Positions 61,112 to 64,000 of a stretch of DNA of 64,000 nt are shown here, piece by piece. The DNA is from JAJYIW01 sp963781665. GTDB lineage: Bacteria > Chloroflexota > Anaerolineae > Anaerolineales > Anaerolineaceae. Every line of letters starts with the position of its first letter. Position 1 is the stretch's first letter. The stretch is taken from contig CAWAGA010000002.1 of assembly GCA_963781665.1 (NCBI GenBank), forward strand, positions 4,278,001-4,342,000. Direction: 5' to 3'. The notes under the pieces are model-generated. The model was not told where the DNA came from and ran no database searches. It saw only the letters and a list, made by a program, of their open reading frames with translations. The position numbers were made by a program, and so were the translations under genes.

Positions 61112-62701
61112 TTAATTTCCCTTCCAAACCCAATTACCATTGACCATGGTTGCTAAAGGGTGAATGTCAGTTAAAATCTGCGGCGATAGGCTAAATGGAT
61201 CGCGGTCCAAGACGATCAAATCTGCATCAAACCCTGGGGAAATCCGCCCCAAATGATTTTCTAGTCCGGCCGCATAAGCTGGACCGGTTGTATAAGCTTG
61301 CAAGGCCTGGGACAAAGAAAGTTGTTGTTCAGGATGCCAACCCTGGCTGGATGAGCCAACATCCCGCCGGTTGCGGGTAACTGCTGCGTGTAAGCCCCAG
61401 AATGGATTAGGCGACTCTACCGGTGCATCTGATCCAAATGCTAACACAGAACGGTTATTGAGAATAGTCCGCCAGGCATAGGCATAACTGGAGCGTTTTC
61501 CCCAATAACGATCAGCCATATTCATATCGGAGATAGCATGGATCGGCTGCATAGACGCTATGATGTTGTACTGCGCAAAACGGCTTTGATCATTTGGATC
61601 AATTATCTGTACGTGTTCGATCCGGTGCCGGAGAGGTTTCAAATGATGCTCGATTTCGTAAGAACGTAAAACCTGATAAGCATCCAAGGTTTCTTTATTA
61701 GCCTTATCGCCGATAGCATGTATTGCCAGGTTTATGCCATTCTCCACCGCCAATTTTCCGTACGCGATGATCTTCTCGGAATCCAGGAAAAGAAGCCCAA
61801 GGTTGGTTGGATCATCTTCATAAGGAGAAATCATTGCGGCTGTGTGTGGTCCCAGAGCGCCATCAGCGAATAATTTCACCGGGCCTACTCTCAGATATTC
61901 ATCACCATACCCGCTCTTGATACCGAGGCTGATCGCATGAGATAAATCTTCAAGCGGAATCCCTTTGACTACTCGGATCCGAAGATTGTGTTCGAGGTTC
62001 AATGTTTGCAACGCCGAAAAACAGCTTGCCCGGTCGAAATCGTGTACTCCGGTCACCCCCATGGAAAATAATCTCTCTTGAGCTCTGAGTAAGGCGTTTT
62101 CTACCTGGTTTTGATCAGGTTGGGGGATTGCAGTTTTACAAAGATTGACGGCTGCTTCGAACAGGATTCCGGTCGGATTTCCACGGTCATCTTTTTGGAT
62201 GACACCTTCTTCCGGGTCAGATGTTTCGGCTGTAATTTGTGCAAGCTGCATGGCCCGGGTATTAATCCAGGCCGAGTGCAGCGATTTTGAAGTCAAGAAA
62301 ATAGGATGTTCAGTCGAAATTCGATCTAGAAGCGGTGCGTTTCCGAACCCCTCTTCCCAATCATTTTGATTCCACCCATGACCCAGAATCCATTGCCCAG
62401 GTGGCGTCCGGTTTACTTTTTCTTCTATTCTCTTCAGGCAAATGTCTCGAGAAGGTGTTTCGCAATCGACATAATCCAGGCTCAAACCATATTCTTGCAG
62501 GTGGATATGGGCATCGATCAACCCCGGCCAGATCGTCTTCCCATCCATATCCTCGAGCTGGGCTTTTAACCCAAAGTTGGCCAGGATATGGGCATCACTC
62601 CCCAGATCTAAAATGCGTCCATTTTCAATCGCGACTGCCGTAGGGTTTTGACCCCCTGGCCCTGGTTGTGAAATATTCGCATTGTAAAGGATGAGCACCA
62701 T
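61112..62701 (-). CDS. Amidohydrolase family protein (YtcJ-like)
   Basis: A 529-residue metal-dependent hydrolase. Metal-ligand motifs are DAHIHLQEYG at residues 59-68, AIHAIGDKA in the middle, RIEHVQ, and GSDAPVE near residue 430. The YtcJ-type members form a large subfamily with mostly unknown substrates (N-acyl amides, imidazolonepropionate-like). The ATG overlaps the parB stop codon (TAATG), so it is translationally coupled to parB, an unusual partnership. Confidence 0.85.
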   Translation of the reverse strand: MVLILYNANISQPGPGGQNPTAVAIENGRILDLGSDAHILANFGLKAQLEDMDGKTIWPGLIDAHIHLQEYGLSLDYVDCETPSRDICLKRIEEKVNRTPPGQWILGHGWNQNDWEEGFGNAPLLDRISTEHPIFLTSKSLHSAWINTRAMQLAQITAETSDPEEGVIQKDDRGNPTGILFEAAVNLCKTAIPQPDQNQVENALLRAQERLFSMGVTGVHDFDRASCFSALQTLNLEHNLRIRVVKGIPLEDLSHAISLGIKSGYGDEYLRVGPVKLFADGALGPHTAAMISPYEDDPTNLGLLFLDSEKIIAYGKLAVENGINLAIHAIGDKANKETLDAYQVLRSYEIEHHLKPLRHRIEHVQIIDPNDQSRFAQYNIIASMQPIHAISDMNMADRYWGKRSSYAYAWRTILNNRSVLAFGSDAPVESPNPFWGLHAAVTRNRRDVGSSSQGWHPEQQLSLSQALQAYTTGPAYAAGLENHLGRISPGFDADLIVLDRDPFSLSPQILTDIHPLATMVNGNWVWKGN

Positions 62702-63564
62702 TAATAATTCCTTAATATTTGTCCGATAATTGCGTTCAATTCTTCTTCAGAATAATAATGGATCACTAACCTGCCGCCATTTTTGCTATCCAATAAACTA
62801 ACCCGGGTACCGAGTTGTTGCTGCAATTTTTCTTCGAGTTCGAGAATCTCCGGTGTCCTGGGTTTGTGACCCTTTAGCGCATGAGCGCTGCGATTACCCA
62901 ACATGCGCTGGACAAGCTCCTCCGTTTGCCTGACGTTCAGGTTTTCTCGAAGGATGGTCTGCAGTGCAGCAATTTGTGCAGGTTGGGTTGGCAATGCTAA
63001 AAGCGTGCGAGCATGTCCTTCGCTTATACGTCCATCAGCTAGCGCGGTTCTCACGATTGTTGGCAGTTTTAATAACCTGATCGAGTTGGTTACACTGGTC
63101 CTGCTTTTACCTACCTGCTGGGCGATAGCCTCGTGCGATAATCCAAAAACTTCGTTGAGCTGGCGATAGGCTTCTGCAGTTTCTAAAGGATTTAGATCGC
63201 TTCGCTGTATGTTTTCGATTAACGCCAGTTCAAGAAATTCTTGCTCAGACACCTGGCGAACGATGGCTGGGACCGAGGTTAGACCGGCTAATTGAGCAGC
63301 TTTCAGGCGTCGCTCCCCTGCCACCAGAGTAAATAAACCACTTGCAACTTCTCTACTGACAACCAAAGGCTGCAGGATTCCATGTTCTTTTATCGAAGAT
63401 GCTAAGTCAGCCAGTTCATCTGGGTTGATATTGGTTCTGGGTTGGCGCGGATTCATCTGAATCTTATCAATAGGAACCGCCAGAACACTATCTTCTCTCT
63501 GGTCGTTGGAATCACCCGGTATGAGAGCATCTAATCCTTTGCCAAGTCCTGTTCTGTGAGCCAT
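62701..63564 (-). CDS. parB: Chromosome partitioning protein ParB
   Basis: CTP-dependent DNA clamp that loads at parS sites. Residues 28-115 form the ParB/Srx domain with GERRLKAA (GERR, residues 83-86, CTP pocket) and NIQRSDLNPLETA. A helix-turn-helix follows (LSHEAIAQQVGKSRTSVTNSIRLL) and then a C-terminal dimerisation part. The 287-residue length is normal. It lies 11 bp after parA. No parS-like 16-mer was noticed in this window. Confidence 0.94.
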   Translation of the reverse strand: MAHRTGLGKGLDALIPGDSNDQREDSVLAVPIDKIQMNPRQPRTNINPDELADLASSIKEHGILQPLVVSREVASGLFTLVAGERRLKAAQLAGLTSVPAIVRQVSEQEFLELALIENIQRSDLNPLETAEAYRQLNEVFGLSHEAIAQQVGKSRTSVTNSIRLLKLPTIVRTALADGRISEGHARTLLALPTQPAQIAALQTILRENLNVRQTEELVQRMLGNRSAHALKGHKPRTPEILELEEKLQQQLGTRVSLLDSKNGGRLVIHYYSEEELNAIIGQILRNY

Positions 63565-63575
63565 CGCTTACCTAT

Positions 63576-64000
63576 TCATTCCTGAAATACAGGTACCCGA
63601 ACACCGTCAGTTTGTAGAATCTCACGGGCAAAGGCAGAATAGGCCTTCGCTCCATTACTTTCCGGTGAATAATGTGATATTGGCAAACCATATGATGGGG
63701 CTTCGGCCAGGCGGACGCTCCGGGGAATAACCGTTTCAAAAACCTGATCAGGGAAGAAGCGTTTGACTTCAGTAACGACATCCCCCGCCAGGCGAGTGCG
63801 CCCATCGAACATCGTTAGTATTACGCCGCGGATCTTCATTTCGGTGAACATTGACGCTTTTATCTTATTCAACGTTTGGGTGAGCTGACCGAGACCTTCC
63901 AAAGCTAGGTATTCGCATTGTACTGGAATGATGACGCCATTCTGAGCGCAGACCAAACCATTGATCGTTAAGAGACTCAACGAGGGTGGGCAGTCGATAA
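63576..64000 (-). CDS. parA: Chromosome partitioning ATPase ParA/Soj, N-terminal part outside window
   Basis: The window holds the C-terminal 141 residues of a ParA ATPase; the frame is open at the window end and begins IDCPPSLSLLTINGL, the switch II / Walker A' DCPP segment. QCEYLALEGL, GVILTMFDGRT and VIPRSVRLAEAPSYGLPI follow. With ParB it forms the parABS system. The P-loop is expected just beyond 64000. Confidence 0.93.
   Translation of the reverse strand, partial: IDCPPSLSLLTINGLVCAQNGVIIPVQCEYLALEGLGQLTQTLNKIKASMFTEMKIRGVILTMFDGRTRLAGDVVTEVKRFFPDQVFETVIPRSVRLAEAPSYGLPISHYSPESNGAKAYSAFAREILQTDGVRVPVFQE

Noticed and set aside
62701..64000. parS sites near parAB
   Set aside because: No TGTTTCACGTGAAACA-like 16-mer was found in the window by eye.

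Overview
The window looks like chromosomal DNA of a free-living, mid-GC bacterium, most probably a member of the Chloroflexota (class Anaerolineae). This is inferred from the overall look of the proteins (SEDS/PBP fusion, DUF3662-FHA genes, COG2403 GTPase next to obg/nadD, CNB-SpoIIE regulators); no 16S gene is present. Gene density is high, many genes start with TTG or GTG, and housekeeping loci dominate: def-recF, pheA, rnpB, rpsT, argS, obg, nadD, tyrS, mtnP, secG, parAB.

Layout. 1-3.8 kb: minus-strand operon of a membrane HEAT-like protein, a vWA protein, a PP2C phosphatase and a zinc-ribbon protein kinase, resembling the TerY-P / YegL-YegK-YegI signalling triad. 3.9-7.8 kb: glycogen synthase, an aminotransferase and an esterase. 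8.1-12.5 kb: two cyclic-nucleotide-binding-domain regulators (one with a SpoIIE phosphatase, one apparently once joined to a two-PH-domain membrane protein) around an MFS transporter. 12.5-15.2 kb: def, recF, pheA. 15.2-16.8 kb: an intact IS66-family element with perfect inverted repeats and an 8-bp target duplication, just upstream of pheA. 17.0-17.6 kb: RNase P RNA (minus) with three extra tandem copies of its 3' end. 17.7-26 kb: rpsT, a fused ABC-2 exporter, argS, a cyclic 2,3-diphosphoglycerate synthetase-like GTPase, obg, nadD. 26.4-29.6 kb: ECF sigma, anti-sigma, bactofilin-like membrane protein and lipoprotein operon. 29.8-39 kb: galT, deoxynucleoside kinase, URO-D family protein, two c-di-AMP-receptor-like proteins, MFS, L-2-hydroxyglutarate oxidase-like, alcohol dehydrogenase, a 47-aa membrane protein and another MFS. 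39-43.2 kb: MarR plus a heterodimeric ABC exporter. 43.3-44.7 kb: tyrS behind a leader peptide with three Tyr codons and an attenuator. 44.7-49.5 kb: SEDS polymerase fused to a degenerate class B PBP, mtnP and FHA genes. 49.6-64 kb: PHP phosphoesterase, secG, peptide-binding protein, cobalamin adenosyltransferase, DsbA-like, GNAT, TPR, XRE, a TadA/CpaF ATPase, a two-component system, amidohydrolase, parB and the 3' part of parA.

The strongest candidates for something new are the apparent tyrosine-sensing transcription attenuator in front of tyrS (43290-43429) and the SEDS-PBP fusion in which all three transpeptidase motifs are lost. Several genes (10.7-12.5, 34.8, 49.2, 55.5, 57.65 and 58.48 kb) appear broken by single-base indels, often in short homopolymers. 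Either the assembly carries indel errors or these genes are decaying; this should be settled before reading biology into the split forms.
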